Positions 50,392-59,420 of a stretch of DNA of 64,000 nucleotides are shown here, in pieces. The DNA is from Thermococcus profundus (GTDB lineage: Archaea > Methanobacteriota_B > Thermococci > Thermococcales > Thermococcaceae). The DNA lies in NCBI RefSeq assembly GCF_002214585.1, contig NZ_CP014862.1, positions 372,001 through 436,000 on the forward strand, read 5' to 3'. Under the pieces are notes generated by a model, which saw nothing but the letters and a program-made list of their open reading frames with translations, was not told the DNA's origin and did not search any database. The position numbers and the translations under genes are program-made. How positions within the stretch are numbered: position 1 is the stretch's first letter; each line of letters starts with the position of its first letter.

Positions 50392-50847
50392 TTATCGAAG
50401 CGCAAGTAGCGCTTTCCTTAGTTCAACTCTTTCTTCCTCACCCAGCCTGTTGCGCTCCCATCTCTCTTTCCTGTCGAGGTTCTCATCCTCTATGTCGAGT
50501 ACCGCCTTCCTGACGCCTCCCCTCGGCTTCTCACAGTCCCCTCTCCACCGCGGGATGACGTGGACGTGGAGGTGTGGAACGGTCTGTCCTGCGGCTTCTC
50601 CGAGGTTCATGCCGACGTTGAAGCCGTCTGGGGATAGTGTCCTCTTTAGGGCTTCCATAGCCATTTCGATCTCCTTGATCATGGCCACCTTTTCCTCCTC
50701 TTCCAGCTCTTCGAGCCTCTCAACGTGCCTCGCGGGCACAACTAGGAGGTGTCCCCTGCTGGCTGGATATCCGTCTAGGAGGATCCTGATAAGCTCGTCT
50801 TCATAGAGAAGGCTTCCCTCACTCGGGTTGCAGAACGGACATTCCAT
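50392..50847 (-). CDS. HIT family nucleotide-binding hydrolase
   Basis: A 151-residue histidine-triad protein starting at ATG 50847 after GGTGATAGA. It has N-terminal ECPFCNPSE (a Cys pair typical of the group), RGHLLVVPARHVERL and the triad PHLHVHVIPRW. Such enzymes hydrolyse nucleotide phosphoramidates or dinucleoside phosphates; the substrate is not fixed. The C-terminal tail is Arg/Glu-rich. Confidence 0.92.
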   Translation of the reverse strand: MECPFCNPSEGSLLYEDELIRILLDGYPASRGHLLVVPARHVERLEELEEEEKVAMIKEIEMAMEALKRTLSPDGFNVGMNLGEAAGQTVPHLHVHVIPRWRGDCEKPRGGVRKAVLDIEDENLDRKERWERNRLGEEERVELRKALLALR

Positions 50848-50906
50848 TCTATCACCTACCAAAGGCTTAAAACCCGAAATTTTAACCCTTTCCATCGGTG
50901 GTGTCA

Positions 50907-51128
50907 ATGGGTGAGGATCTTTCTCGGCTCCAGGGGACTTACAGGAAGCTGATGCTCGCGGGTCTCTTTCTGCTCCTGACGGCGTTCGGGCTCTTGATAC
51001 TCAAGCCGTTCGGCACTGCTTCCATAGTGGTGGGGGCACTGCTCTTTCCCGTGGCCATGGTTCCGCTGGAGCTGGCCAGGAGAGCGGCTCAGAGACTCGC
51101 CCTTATGGCCATTAACAGCATGGAATAA
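50907..51128 (+). CDS. Small two-helix membrane protein (73 aa)
   Basis: ATG 50907 follows GGTGGTGTCA. After a polar N-terminus (GEDLSRLQGTYRK) there are two hydrophobic helices (LAGLFLLLTAFGLLIL and ASIVVGALLFPVAMV) and a basic amphipathic end. Family not recognised. It is divergent from the HIT gene and 52 bases before psmA. Confidence 0.65.
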   Translation: MGEDLSRLQGTYRKLMLAGLFLLLTAFGLLILKPFGTASIVVGALLFPVAMVPLELARRAAQRLALMAINSME

Positions 51129-51180
51129 ATAGAAAAGCTTAATTATCAAGCTGAAAAATGAGTGTTGGGAGGTGATTGGG

Positions 51181-51963
51181 ATGGCGTTCGTACCACCGCA
51201 GGCTGGTTACGACAGGGCTATAACCGTTTTCAGCCCTGATGGCAGGCTCTTCCAGGTCAACTATGCTAGGGAAGCAGTGAAGCGCGGTGCCACCGCCGTC
51301 GGCGTTAAGTGGAAGGACGGTGTGGTTCTCGCGGTGGAAAAGAGGATAACGAGCAGGTTGATTGAACCGAGCAGCTATGAGAAGATATTCCAGATAGACG
51401 ATCACATCGCGGCCGCCCCGAGCGGCATCATAGCCGATGCCAGGGTTTTAGTTGATAGGGCGAGGCTCGAGGCTCAAATCTACAGGCTCACTTATGGCGA
51501 GCCGGTCCCGCTCACCGTTCTGGTGAAGAAGATCTGCGACCTTAAACAGGCCCACACCCAGTACGGCGGTGTGAGGCCCTTCGGAGCGGCCCTGCTTATG
51601 GCCGGTGTCAACGAGAAGCCCGAGCTGTACGAGACGGATCCGAGCGGTGCCTACTTCGAGTGGAAGGCCGTCGCTATCGGAAGCGGCAGGAACACGGCTA
51701 TGGCGATCTTCGAGGAGCACTACAGCGACGACATCGACATGGATGGGGCCGTAAAGCTGGCTGTACTCGCTCTAGCCAAAACCCTCGAGGAGCCGAGCGC
51801 GGAGGGAATAGAGGTTGCCTACATAACCACAGAAGACAAGCGCTGGAAGAAGCTCTCCAGGGAAGACGTTGAAAAGTACCTCAAGGGAATCCTTGAGGAG
51901 CTCAAAGAGGAAGAGGTCGAGGAGAAGGAAGAGGACTACTCCGAACTCGACCAGAACTACTGA
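51181..51963 (+). CDS. psmA: Proteasome subunit alpha
   Basis: A 260-residue alpha subunit beginning with GGAGGTGA upstream. The N-terminal gate sequence [20 protein letters not shown] is diagnostic, followed by [18 protein letters not shown]. The C-terminus is a long acidic tail (Glu-rich). It forms the outer rings of the 20S core. First gene of the conserved psmA-SBDS-rrp4-rrp41-rrp42 operon, which joins protein and RNA turnover. Confidence 0.97.
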   Translation: MAFVPPQAGYDRAITVFSPDGRLFQVNYAREAVKRGATAVGVKWKDGVVLAVEKRITSRLIEPSSYEKIFQIDDHIAAAPSGIIADARVLVDRARLEAQIYRLTYGEPVPLTVLVKKICDLKQAHTQYGGVRPFGAALLMAGVNEKPELYETDPSGAYFEWKAVAIGSGRNTAMAIFEEHYSDDIDMDGAVKLAVLALAKTLEEPSAEGIEVAYITTEDKRWKKLSREDVEKYLKGILEELKEEEVEEKEEDYSELDQNY

Positions 51964-51974
51964 GGTGACGGGCG

Positions 51975-52685
51975 ATGCCCATAAGCGTTGATAAAGCCGT
52001 CATCGCCCGTCTGAAGACGCACGGCGAGACCTTTGAGATACTGGTGGACCCCTACTTAGCTAGGGACTTCAAGGAGGGCAAGGAGGTTCCCATGGAAGAA
52101 ATCCTCGCCACCCCTTACGTTTTCAAGGACGCCCACAAGGGGGACAAGGCGAGCGAGCACGAGATGGAGAAGATATTCGGAACGAGCGACCCCTACGAGG
52201 TCGCCAAGGTTATCCTCAAGAAGGGGGAGGTTCAGCTCACAGCGGAGCAGAGAAGGCAGATGATCGAGGAGAAGAGGCGCTACATAGCGACGGTGATACA
52301 CAGGCACGCCGTTGACCCGAGGACTGGCTATCCTCACCCCGTCGACAGGATCCTCCGCGCCATGGAAGAGGCAGGAGTTCACGTCGATCTCTTCAAGGAT
52401 GCAGAGGCGCAGGTTCCGGGAGTTATCAAGGCCATAAGGCCCATCCTTCCGCTGAAGCTTGAGATGAAGGTGGTGGCCGTTAAGATACCGAGCGACTACG
52501 TGGGTAAAGCCTACGGGGAAGTCAGGAAGTTCGGCAGCATAAAGCGGGAGGAATGGGCGAGCGACGGCTCCTGGATGTTCCTGATTGAGATTCCTGGAGG
52601 GGTCGAGGAGGAGTTTTATGAGAAGTTGAACGCCCTCACGAAGGGCACCGCCGTAACTAAACTGATAGAGAGGAAGGGAATATGA
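51975..52685 (+). CDS. Ribosome assembly factor SBDS homologue
   Basis: A 236-residue SBDS protein with the N-terminal FYSH domain ([37 protein letters not shown]), the helical middle ([19 protein letters not shown]) and the ferredoxin-like C-terminal domain ([18 protein letters not shown]). It is involved in ribosome maturation and 60S-type subunit activation. GAGGTGACGGGCG precedes the ATG; the stop overlaps the rrp4 start. Confidence 0.96.
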   Translation: MPISVDKAVIARLKTHGETFEILVDPYLARDFKEGKEVPMEEILATPYVFKDAHKGDKASEHEMEKIFGTSDPYEVAKVILKKGEVQLTAEQRRQMIEEKRRYIATVIHRHAVDPRTGYPHPVDRILRAMEEAGVHVDLFKDAEAQVPGVIKAIRPILPLKLEMKVVAVKIPSDYVGKAYGEVRKFGSIKREEWASDGSWMFLIEIPGGVEEEFYEKLNALTKGTAVTKLIERKGI

Positions 52686-53446
52686 GGAGAGTTTTTGTAA
52701 AACCCCGGGAGTTAGTGGTTCCAGGGACGCTACTGGCGCAGGGCCCCTTCAAAAGCGGAAGGGGAACATTTAGAGAAGGCAACAGGATCTACTCAACGGT
52801 AGTTGGTCTCGTTGAGGTCAGGGGAGATCTCATAAGGGTAATACCCCTTGAGGGTCCCTACATGCCTGAAGTTGGGGACAACGTTCTGGGCAAGATAATC
52901 GACGTTAAGTTCTCGGCTTGGTCAGTGGACATAGGAGCCCCCTACCAGGCCAGCCTCCGTGTTCAAGATGCGGTTGAGGAAAGGATCGATCTCATGAAGA
53001 CCGATTTGAGGAAGATCTTTGACATAGGGGACATAATCTACGCCCGGATTAAGGCTTACAACGAAGTGAACCAGATAGACCTGACCACAAAAGGAATGCC
53101 GTTCAGGGGAGGTCCCCTCAGAGGAGGGAGGCTCGTCACCATAACGCCCTCAAAGGTTCCGAGGGTTATAGGAAAGGGCGGCTCAATGATAAACACGATA
53201 AAGAAGCTCACTAGAACGCGCATAATAGTCGGTCAGAACGGCTGGGTCTGGGTCAGCGGAAAGAACGAGGAACTGGAGAACCTCGCCGTTGAGGCCATAC
53301 TCAAGGTGAACAGGGAAAGCCACACGCAGGGCCTCACCGACAGGGTTAAGGAGTTCCTCCTTTCTAGACTCCAGGACCTCAAAGAGCGGGGAGTGATCGA
53401 TGAGATTCCCCAGCTGGATGAGGATAACGAAGGTGAAGGACAATGA
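52682..53446 (+). CDS. rrp4: Exosome RNA-binding subunit Rrp4
   Basis: A 254-residue subunit with an N-terminal domain ([20 protein letters not shown]), an S1 domain ([21 protein letters not shown]) and a KH domain ([19 protein letters not shown]). It forms the RNA-entry cap of the archaeal exosome. Start and stop overlap its neighbours, consistent with equal expression of subunits. Confidence 0.96.
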   Translation: MRRVFVKPRELVVPGTLLAQGPFKSGRGTFREGNRIYSTVVGLVEVRGDLIRVIPLEGPYMPEVGDNVLGKIIDVKFSAWSVDIGAPYQASLRVQDAVEERIDLMKTDLRKIFDIGDIIYARIKAYNEVNQIDLTTKGMPFRGGPLRGGRLVTITPSKVPRVIGKGGSMINTIKKLTRTRIIVGQNGWVWVSGKNEELENLAVEAILKVNRESHTQGLTDRVKEFLLSRLQDLKERGVIDEIPQLDEDNEGEGQ

Positions 53447-54192
53447 TGGGTAGGCCTGAGGGTTTGAAGCTCATCGATGAGAACGGGAGAAGGGTTGACG
53501 GGAGAAAGAAGTACGAACTCAGACCCCTCAAGATGGAGGTGGGGGTTCTCAAGAACGCCGACGGTTCGGCCTACGTTGAGTGGGGGAAGAACAAGATACT
53601 GGCTGCCGTCTACGGCCCGAGGGAGATACATCCCAAGCACCTCCAGAGGCCGGACATGGCCGTCCTTAGGGTCAGGTACAACATGGCCCCCTTCAGCGTT
53701 GAGGAGAGGAAGAAGCCGGGTCCGGACAGAAGGAGCGTCGAGATAAGCAAGGTCATAAAGGGTGCCCTTGAGCCCGCGCTGATCCTTGAGATGTTCCCGA
53801 GAACCGTTATTGACGTATTCATCGAGGTTCTCCAGGCCGATGCAGGAACAAGGGTTGCCGGAATAACCGCCGCTTCCCTGGCTTTAGCTGATGCGGGCGT
53901 TCCGATGAGGGATCTTGTGGCAGCATGCGCAGCCGGGAAGATCGATGGGGAGATAGTCCTTGACCTCAACAAGGACGAGGACAACTACGGCGAGGCGGAC
54001 GTTCCTGTTGCGATAATGCCGCTCAAGAACGACATAACCCTCCTTCAGATGGACGGCTATCTCACCAAAGAGGAGTTCATGGAGGCGGTGAGGCTGGCCA
54101 TCAAGGGCGCCAAGGCGGTCTACCAGAAGCAGAGGGAAGCGCTGAAGGAGAAGTACCTCAGGATAGCCCAGGAGGTGGCCGGGAATGAGTGA
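53443..54192 (+). CDS. rrp41: Exosome catalytic subunit Rrp41
   Basis: A 249-residue RNase PH-fold protein. It shows [59 protein letters not shown] and the active-site Asp region [17 protein letters not shown]. It degrades or adds tails to RNA 3' ends with phosphate. Overlaps rrp4 and rrp42. Confidence 0.96.
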   Translation: MMGRPEGLKLIDENGRRVDGRKKYELRPLKMEVGVLKNADGSAYVEWGKNKILAAVYGPREIHPKHLQRPDMAVLRVRYNMAPFSVEERKKPGPDRRSVEISKVIKGALEPALILEMFPRTVIDVFIEVLQADAGTRVAGITAASLALADAGVPMRDLVAACAAGKIDGEIVLDLNKDEDNYGEADVPVAIMPLKNDITLLQMDGYLTKEEFMEAVRLAIKGAKAVYQKQREALKEKYLRIAQEVAGNE

Positions 54193-55003
54193 TGTGGAGA
54201 TAATGGCGGGCATAATCCGGGACAGGATAGTCAGCCTCCTCAAAGAAGGGAAGAGGATAGACGGCAGGGGTTTCGAGGATTACAGGGACATCGAGATTAA
54301 GACCGGCATCATAGAAAAGGCGGAAGGTTCTGCGTGGGTCAGGCTCGGCGATACCAGGGTTCTCGTCGGAATAAAAATCGACGTCGGAGAGCCTTTCCCG
54401 GATCTTCCGGACAAGGGTGTAATGACTACCAATGTTGAACTCGTCCCGCTCGCTTCGCCAACGTTTGAACCGGGACCTCCCGATGAGAGGGCCATTGAGC
54501 TCGCCCGCGTCGTTGACAGGGGTATAAGGGAGAGCGGGGCGGTGGAGCTTGAGAAGCTCGTAATAGTCCCGGGCAAACTCGTCAGGGTGGTTTTCATCGA
54601 CGTCCACGTCCTTGACCACGACGGAAACCTCTTCGATGCAACTGGCCTCGCCGCCATGGCTGCTCTCCTGACCACAAGGGTGCCCAAGGTTGAGTACAAC
54701 GAGGAGACTGGCGAGCTTGTTAAGCTGGATGAGTACGAACCACTGCCCGTGAGGCACATACCATTACCAGTCACCTTCGCCAAGATAGGCTCCAGCATAA
54801 TAGTCGATCCCAACCTGGACGAAGAAACCGTCATGGACAGCAGGATAACCGTTACCACAGACGAGACTGGACATATTTCAGCGGTTCAGAAGGGTGAAGG
54901 TGGCTCTTTCAAGCTTGAGGAGGTTATGTACGCCGTTGATACGGCTATAAAGAAGGCTGAGGAGCTCAGAAAGATTCTCCTTGAGGCGGTCGGTTCATCC
55001 TGA
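54185..55003 (+). CDS. rrp42: Exosome subunit Rrp42
   Basis: A 272-residue RNase PH-fold subunit: [56 protein letters not shown]. It forms the hexamer ring with Rrp41 and lacks the catalytic residues itself, but is needed for the active site at the interface. It ends the exosome operon here; no rpl37Ae gene follows. Confidence 0.96.
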   Translation: MSDVEIMAGIIRDRIVSLLKEGKRIDGRGFEDYRDIEIKTGIIEKAEGSAWVRLGDTRVLVGIKIDVGEPFPDLPDKGVMTTNVELVPLASPTFEPGPPDERAIELARVVDRGIRESGAVELEKLVIVPGKLVRVVFIDVHVLDHDGNLFDATGLAAMAALLTTRVPKVEYNEETGELVKLDEYEPLPVRHIPLPVTFAKIGSSIIVDPNLDEETVMDSRITVTTDETGHISAVQKGEGGSFKLEEVMYAVDTAIKKAEELRKILLEAVGSS

Positions 55004-55035
55004 CCCCTTTAATTTTGCCGCCCCTTTGGGAAAGA

Positions 55036-55043
55036 AATATAAA
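55036..55043 (+). promoter_or_regulatory. TATA promoter of sepF
   Basis: AATATAAA, about 57 bases upstream of ATG 55100. Confidence 0.45.
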
Positions 55044-55099
55044 CATTGGAGTGCATAAAAGTTCAGCTTTCGTTACGATCAAACCCCGGGGTGAAAAAT

Positions 55100-55516
55100 A
55101 TGGGATTGTTCGATGGAATTATCAAGAAAGGCGAAAAGGAAAAGCCGAAGAAAAAACCTCCCGCGGTTAAAGAGGCAGTTTCGGGTAAGGAAGAGAAGCC
55201 ACTGCCAAAGGACGTTGAGGTAATACCGCTCGAGGAGGACGTTCTTGCGAGGGAGATCGTAAAGCCTCAGATCAGGTACATACGGAAGATAATAGTCACC
55301 AGCTACTCCGACCTTGAGAGGATCTCAGAGGAGCTCCAGAACGGGAACCTCGTCCTCGTTGACCTGAGCCCCCTTGAGATAAAGCCCGACATCCTTGAGA
55401 AAGTCGTCGAGCAGATCAAGGGTATGACCTCGGCCCTCGGCGGCCAGGTTGCCAAGGTCTGCAAGTCCGAGATAAGGCTCCTCCTCACTCCGGAGGACAT
55501 AAAGCTCGCCAAGTGA
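55100..55516 (+). CDS. sepF: Archaeal SepF, FtsZ membrane anchor
   Basis: A 138-residue protein. MGLFDGIIKKG forms a short amphipathic N-terminal helix that inserts in the membrane. After a Lys/Pro-rich linker, the C-terminal core (RKIIVTSYSDLERISEEL, VLVDLSPLEIKPDILEKVV, VAKVCKSEIRLLLTPEDI) is the SepF fold that binds the FtsZ tail. It tethers the Z-ring during cell division. ATG 55100 has GGGGTGA upstream. Confidence 0.9.
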   Translation: MGLFDGIIKKGEKEKPKKKPPAVKEAVSGKEEKPLPKDVEVIPLEEDVLAREIVKPQIRYIRKIIVTSYSDLERISEELQNGNLVLVDLSPLEIKPDILEKVVEQIKGMTSALGGQVAKVCKSEIRLLLTPEDIKLAK

Positions 55517-55557
55517 TCTTCCTCGTTTTGATCTCTTCGATTTTCTCAGTGCCTCAC

Positions 55558-55568
55558 ATTTATAAACC
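55558..55568 (+). promoter_or_regulatory. TATA promoter of the ZPR1 gene
   Basis: ATTTATAAACC, 30-40 bases before ATG 55598. Confidence 0.6.
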
Positions 55569-55597
55569 TCTTTTCCATTTCCAAGCCGGTGGTGAGA

Positions 55598-56293
55598 ATG
55601 GCTGAGAAGCGCGAGAAAGAGCCCACTCCCGATGACGTTCAGGTCATCTCCCTCGGCGACTGCCCGATATGCGGTGGGAAGGGCACGCTCAAGGCCATCC
55701 AGTACGTCCATGAGATTCCCTACTTCGGAAAGGTCATGGAGAGCACGATAATCTGCGAGAAATGCGGCTACCGCAATGCCGACGTCATGATCCTGGAGGA
55801 CAGACCTCCGAAGCTCTACACCGTAAAGGTTGAGGAGGAGAAGGACCTCTTCACGAGGATGGTCAGGAGCAAGAGCGGGACGATAGAGCTTGACGAGATC
55901 GGCGTCAAGATCGAACCGGGTCCTGCAGCCGAGGGCTTCATCACGAACGTCGAGGGTGTTCTGGAGCGCGTTAGGGAGACCCTGCTGATGGCCAAGGAGT
56001 TCAAGCGGCAGGAGGGCGACGAAGAGGCGGTGAAGAGGGCGGATGAGATCCTCGAGTACATCAAAGAAGTCAAGGAGGGCAAGAAGCCCCTAACCGTCAG
56101 GATAATGGACCCCCTCGGCAACAGCGCCCTGGTGGGCGAGAAGGTCAAGAGCAGGCTCCTAACGCAGGAGGAGATAGACTCCCTCAGCCTCGGTCCGTAC
56201 GTTAAGGTTGAACCTGAGGATTCCAGTGGCGGGAAGGATCAGGGGAGGAGCTCCGGGGAGGGGGTTAGAGATAGAGAGCTTCCCTCGTCATGA
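55598..56293 (+). CDS. ZPR1 zinc-finger domain protein
   Basis: A 231-residue archaeal single-unit ZPR1 protein. The zinc finger is built from CPICGGKG and CEKCGYRN, followed by the ZPR1 beta-sandwich region (FTRMVRSKSGTIELDEIGVKIEPGPAAEGFITNVEGVL). In eukaryotes ZPR1 assists translation-factor eEF1A folding; the archaeal role is not established. Its 3' end overlaps the convergent ASCH gene by 29 bases. Confidence 0.9.
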   Translation: MAEKREKEPTPDDVQVISLGDCPICGGKGTLKAIQYVHEIPYFGKVMESTIICEKCGYRNADVMILEDRPPKLYTVKVEEEKDLFTRMVRSKSGTIELDEIGVKIEPGPAAEGFITNVEGVLERVRETLLMAKEFKRQEGDEEAVKRADEILEYIKEVKEGKKPLTVRIMDPLGNSALVGEKVKSRLLTQEEIDSLSLGPYVKVEPEDSSGGKDQGRSSGEGVRDRELPSS

Positions 56294-56789
56294 GGTCTTC
56301 AATCAGATTTTTCACCCACTCCTTCCTCGTTCTCCTTGAGAGGTGTATGACGCCCTCGACGTGAACACCGTATCGCTCCTTCATTTCCTCCCTGCTCATC
56401 GGTTCTTTGAACAGGAAGGGCCTCTCTATCGTGAAGGCGTATCCGAAGTCCTTTATGTACTCCCCAAGCCATTTCTTTCCGTTCTCGCCGTGGACGAGAG
56501 CTAACCCGCTTGTTTCTTTGGTCATCTCCCACAGGGTATCGAGGTCGGCCTTGATGACCTCCCCTACCTCGAAGCCTCCCGCTATCGTTCCCCTTTTTGT
56601 AAGCGTCTGCTCCTCGTGGAGGCCGAGCCTCCTGAGTGTGTCCCTCAACTCGTAGGGGTTTCCCCTTGCCACGTAGAGGAAAACGAGATCACCCTCGTTG
56701 AAGGCCCTTCTCTTCCTCAGCTCCACCGTCTTCAATCCCCTGAATATCAGCTCCGCGTAGACCTGGTGGAGGGCTATGACGTGCTCCAT
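56265..56789 (-). CDS. ASCH-domain protein (174 aa)
   Basis: The N-terminal ~100 residues have the ASCH/PUA-like pattern: ALHQVYAELIFRGLKTVELRKRRAFNEGDLVFLYVA, then TIAGGFEVGEVIKAD. ASCH domains bind RNA or act on nucleosides. The C-terminal part (FLFKEPMSREEMKERYGVH) is basic and could contact RNA. Function unknown. Confidence 0.75.
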   Translation of the reverse strand: MEHVIALHQVYAELIFRGLKTVELRKRRAFNEGDLVFLYVARGNPYELRDTLRRLGLHEEQTLTKRGTIAGGFEVGEVIKADLDTLWEMTKETSGLALVHGENGKKWLGEYIKDFGYAFTIERPFLFKEPMSREEMKERYGVHVEGVIHLSRRTRKEWVKNLIEDLMTREALYL

Positions 56790-56926
56790 GCTCTTTCCAC
56801 CGTTCCATAGCTTGATGAAGGATTAAAAAGGGTTGCGCGCAATTTCGTTGTGGGGGGCATATCGATTTGAAGATGGACTCGTGATAAAGCTGGAAAAAAG
56901 AAAGTCAGATCTTCCGAGTGGGGCAA

Positions 56927-56937
56927 ATCTTAAAAAT
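56927..56937 (+). promoter_or_regulatory. TATA promoter of the 56973 gene
   Basis: ATCTTAAAAAT lies about 36 bases upstream of GTG 56973. The rest of the 56790-56972 gap contains no gene that I can see. Confidence 0.45.
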
Positions 56938-56972
56938 GGTTTGTTACTTATTGTCAGAGTGGTGGATGTTTA

Positions 56973-57395
56973 GTGATTGTGGTTAAAAAATATCGGCACT
57001 ACGACAGAAAAGCTGCAACGGCTTCTCTAGCCCTCTCGGTCTTGCTGTTCGCCCTTTTCGTATTGTTCATAGCCCCCTTCACATCCTCAGCGCTTGTGGG
57101 GGCACTTTTTGGTGGAATGGTCCTGGGACCTCTAGTTGGGGTGGCGATGCGCGGGAAACCGGCGCTAAGGATAACCAACGGTGAAAAGACCTGTGACCTG
57201 ATTTACTGGTATGATGTGGATACTCCAGTTCTCTCCGTTTTGGAAGATGGCTACAGCTCGCGGGAGCTTCGCCTGAAGGAACCCATTGAAACAGCGGTGT
57301 GCGATATCCCAATCCGCGCCTACCTCACCCCAACTAAGCTTGGGACCACACGGGTTGTGGTGGAGATCGAAGGGGAGAGGTATTACCTTCCATAG
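56973..57395 (+). CDS. Membrane protein of unknown function (140 aa)
   Basis: GTG 56973 is preceded by GGTGG with 7-base spacing. A basic N-terminus (KKYRHYDRK) leads to a two-helix hairpin (about residues 15-36 and 42-58). A soluble domain of about 75 residues, predicted mostly beta (DLIYWYDVDTPVLSVLED), follows on the cytoplasmic or outer side. Family not recognised. Confidence 0.6.
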   Translation: MIVVKKYRHYDRKAATASLALSVLLFALFVLFIAPFTSSALVGALFGGMVLGPLVGVAMRGKPALRITNGEKTCDLIYWYDVDTPVLSVLEDGYSSRELRLKEPIETAVCDIPIRAYLTPTKLGTTRVVVEIEGERYYLP

Positions 57396-57439
57396 ATAGG
57401 TTTTCTCGGAAAAATGTTGGGGAGAATACGCAGTCCGGT

Positions 57440-58444
57440 TCAGTCCTCTAGCATCATCGAGGCCTTTATGATGTCGCTCACGACACCGCTGGCGGTCTCC
57501 TTAAGCCCCGCTCCGGCCCCTCTTATAACCAGCTCCCCAAGGAGGTCGGTCCATACCACTGCGGCGTTTTCGTGGCTTTCAACTGCCAGCGGACTGTCAA
57601 GGGGAACCTCCTTGGGCTCGACGGTTATCTTCCCCCTCTCGACCGTCGCGACGAGTCTTATCGTTTTCCCCTTCTTTCTGGCTCTCTGTACCTCCCCTGC
57701 AGTTACCTCCGCTATGCCCCTGACCTTTGCCTCGTTAAACGTTACTGGCCCAAAGGCGACGCAGTGTAGTATCGTCGCCTTGTAGCCTACGTCTGTTCCC
57801 AAAACGTCGCCGCTTGGATCCCTCTCTGCTATTCCAAGTCTTTGAGCCTGTCTCAGGGCATCCTCGAACTCAACTCCCACCTCCATCCTGCTCAGGATAA
57901 ACGTTGTTGTTGCGTTGAGAACGGCCTCTATCCTCTGAACCGTATCTCCGAGCAGGCTCTCGCGCAGGATGCCTATTATCGGCGTTCCCGCCATGACTGT
58001 CGCCTCGAAGAGGTAGGGACGGCTCCTCTTCTCTGCCTCCTTTGTTAGCTCGGAATAGTGAAACGCGAGGGGCGGCTTGTTGCTTGTGACGACGGCCTTT
58101 CCGTCCTTGAGTGCCGCAAGCTGCCACTTCCAGGCCTCCTTGTCGTTAGTGACGTCGACGGCGATATCCGCTTCTATTTCCCGGACGGCCTTCTCCGGCG
58201 TGAAGTCGTAGACCTCATAGTCGTTGGTCCAGGATGAGAGCTTTCCGAGGGTCTCCTTTATCAGGAGAGCCTCCCTCAGGTCTATCCCCTCAGGAAGCCA
58301 GACCACTCCGCTTCTGTCCGCCACGCTGACTACCTTAAACTCCAGTCCGTACCTCTCGCGGAAGAGGGCTTTCTTTTCAAGGAGAACCCTCGCGATGGCC
58401 CTTCCAACGTTTCCAAAACCGAAGAGGGAAAGCTTTACCTCCAA
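57440..58444 (-). CDS. hom: Homoserine dehydrogenase
   Basis: A 334-residue stand-alone enzyme without an ACT domain. It shows the nucleotide loop LFGFGNVGRAIARVLLE, VDVTNDKEAWKWQ, SNKPPLAFHYSEL, the LNATTTFILSRM region and GDVLGTDVGYKATI with the catalytic Asp/Lys set. It reduces aspartate semialdehyde to homoserine for threonine and methionine. TTG 58444 (MEVKLSLFG) is preferred because GGTGGT precedes it; earlier GTG codons overlap that signal. Confidence 0.92.
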   Translation of the reverse strand: MEVKLSLFGFGNVGRAIARVLLEKKALFRERYGLEFKVVSVADRSGVVWLPEGIDLREALLIKETLGKLSSWTNDYEVYDFTPEKAVREIEADIAVDVTNDKEAWKWQLAALKDGKAVVTSNKPPLAFHYSELTKEAEKRSRPYLFEATVMAGTPIIGILRESLLGDTVQRIEAVLNATTTFILSRMEVGVEFEDALRQAQRLGIAERDPSGDVLGTDVGYKATILHCVAFGPVTFNEAKVRGIAEVTAGEVQRARKKGKTIRLVATVERGKITVEPKEVPLDSPLAVESHENAAVVWTDLLGELVIRGAGAGLKETASGVVSDIIKASMMLED

Positions 58445-58484
58445 CTGCACCACCTTTGAGAAGGGAGAAAAGGAACTTAAAAGC

Positions 58485-59330
58485 TCACTTATTGAGGATG
58501 ACCTTTATTATGTCCATGTCTCTGACGATGCCGACGAGTTCTCCCTCGCCCCTGATGACGGGCAGCTGTTCGATGTGATACTGAACCATCTTTTGAGCCA
58601 CGTCGTAGACGCTCATGTGGGGTGTTGCAACAATGAGCTCGCGGTTCATTATATCCTCGACCGGCTTCATTGGGAGCTGGAGCTCGGCCTTCTCAAACAG
58701 CAGTGTTGGGTTGCTCTCGAGCATCCACTCCTCCTCGCTTAAAGCGGCCAGGGATGTCTGCTTCATAACTCTGACGACCTCGCTGTCCTTGAGGATGTCC
58801 GTTTCGTCCACCATGCCAACGAGGTTGCCGTCGTCGTCGATGACGGGTATGGCCATGGCATTGCAGAGCAGGAGCGCCTTGAGTGCAGCCTTGAGCGGTG
58901 TTCCGCGCCACACGACGCCTACGTTCTTCTGGTAGTATCTCTCTATCGTCACGTCCTTCAGCTTCTCGTTCTTTGCCAGATAGCGCCTCACTATATCGCC
59001 GACGGTGAGGATACCAACGACCTTTCCGTCATCATCAACGACTACCACCCTGCGGTAGTCCATATCGAGCATCTTCCTAACTGCCTTCTTAAGGTCGTCG
59101 TCCGGCTTTACGACTGGCACCTCACGCCTTATGAGCATCGCGAGCTGATCCTCATCTGGATGGAGGAGAACACGCTTGATGCTTATTATCCCTGCGAGCT
59201 GACCGGTCTTTTTGTTAACAACCGGAAACGCCCTGACCTTGTGCTTTTTGAAGAGTTCAAGGGCGTAGCTCCTGGTTGCCGGAAGTTCGATAACCACTGG
59301 ATCCTTCGTCATTATCGTCTTTACCCTCAT
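58485..59330 (-). CDS. Four-CBS-domain protein
   Basis: A 281-residue protein made of four CBS domains in a row, that is two Bateman modules (first MRVKTIMTKDPVVIEL, second DDLKKAVRKMLDMDYRRVVVVDD, third PLKAALKALLLCNAMAIPVIDD, fourth VYDVAQKMVQYHIEQLPVIRG). Such proteins bind adenosyl nucleotides such as AMP, ATP or SAM and regulate partners. The partner is unknown; it sits between hom and the mmd operon. GGTGGTGAGC precedes the ATG. Confidence 0.9.
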   Translation of the reverse strand: MRVKTIMTKDPVVIELPATRSYALELFKKHKVRAFPVVNKKTGQLAGIISIKRVLLHPDEDQLAMLIRREVPVVKPDDDLKKAVRKMLDMDYRRVVVVDDDGKVVGILTVGDIVRRYLAKNEKLKDVTIERYYQKNVGVVWRGTPLKAALKALLLCNAMAIPVIDDDGNLVGMVDETDILKDSEVVRVMKQTSLAALSEEEWMLESNPTLLFEKAELQLPMKPVEDIMNRELIVATPHMSVYDVAQKMVQYHIEQLPVIRGEGELVGIVRDMDIIKVILNK

Positions 59331-59420
59331 GCTCACCACCGCTTAACCTAAAGAGGCGTCCTATTATTTAAGGTTTTGTTTTGGGCCGAGAAAAATAGTG
59401 GGGGGTGAAAAATAAAACCC

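Noticed and set aside
56808-56830. TTGATGAAGG resembling a C box
   Set aside because: First base is not a purine and no CTGA follows within guide distance.
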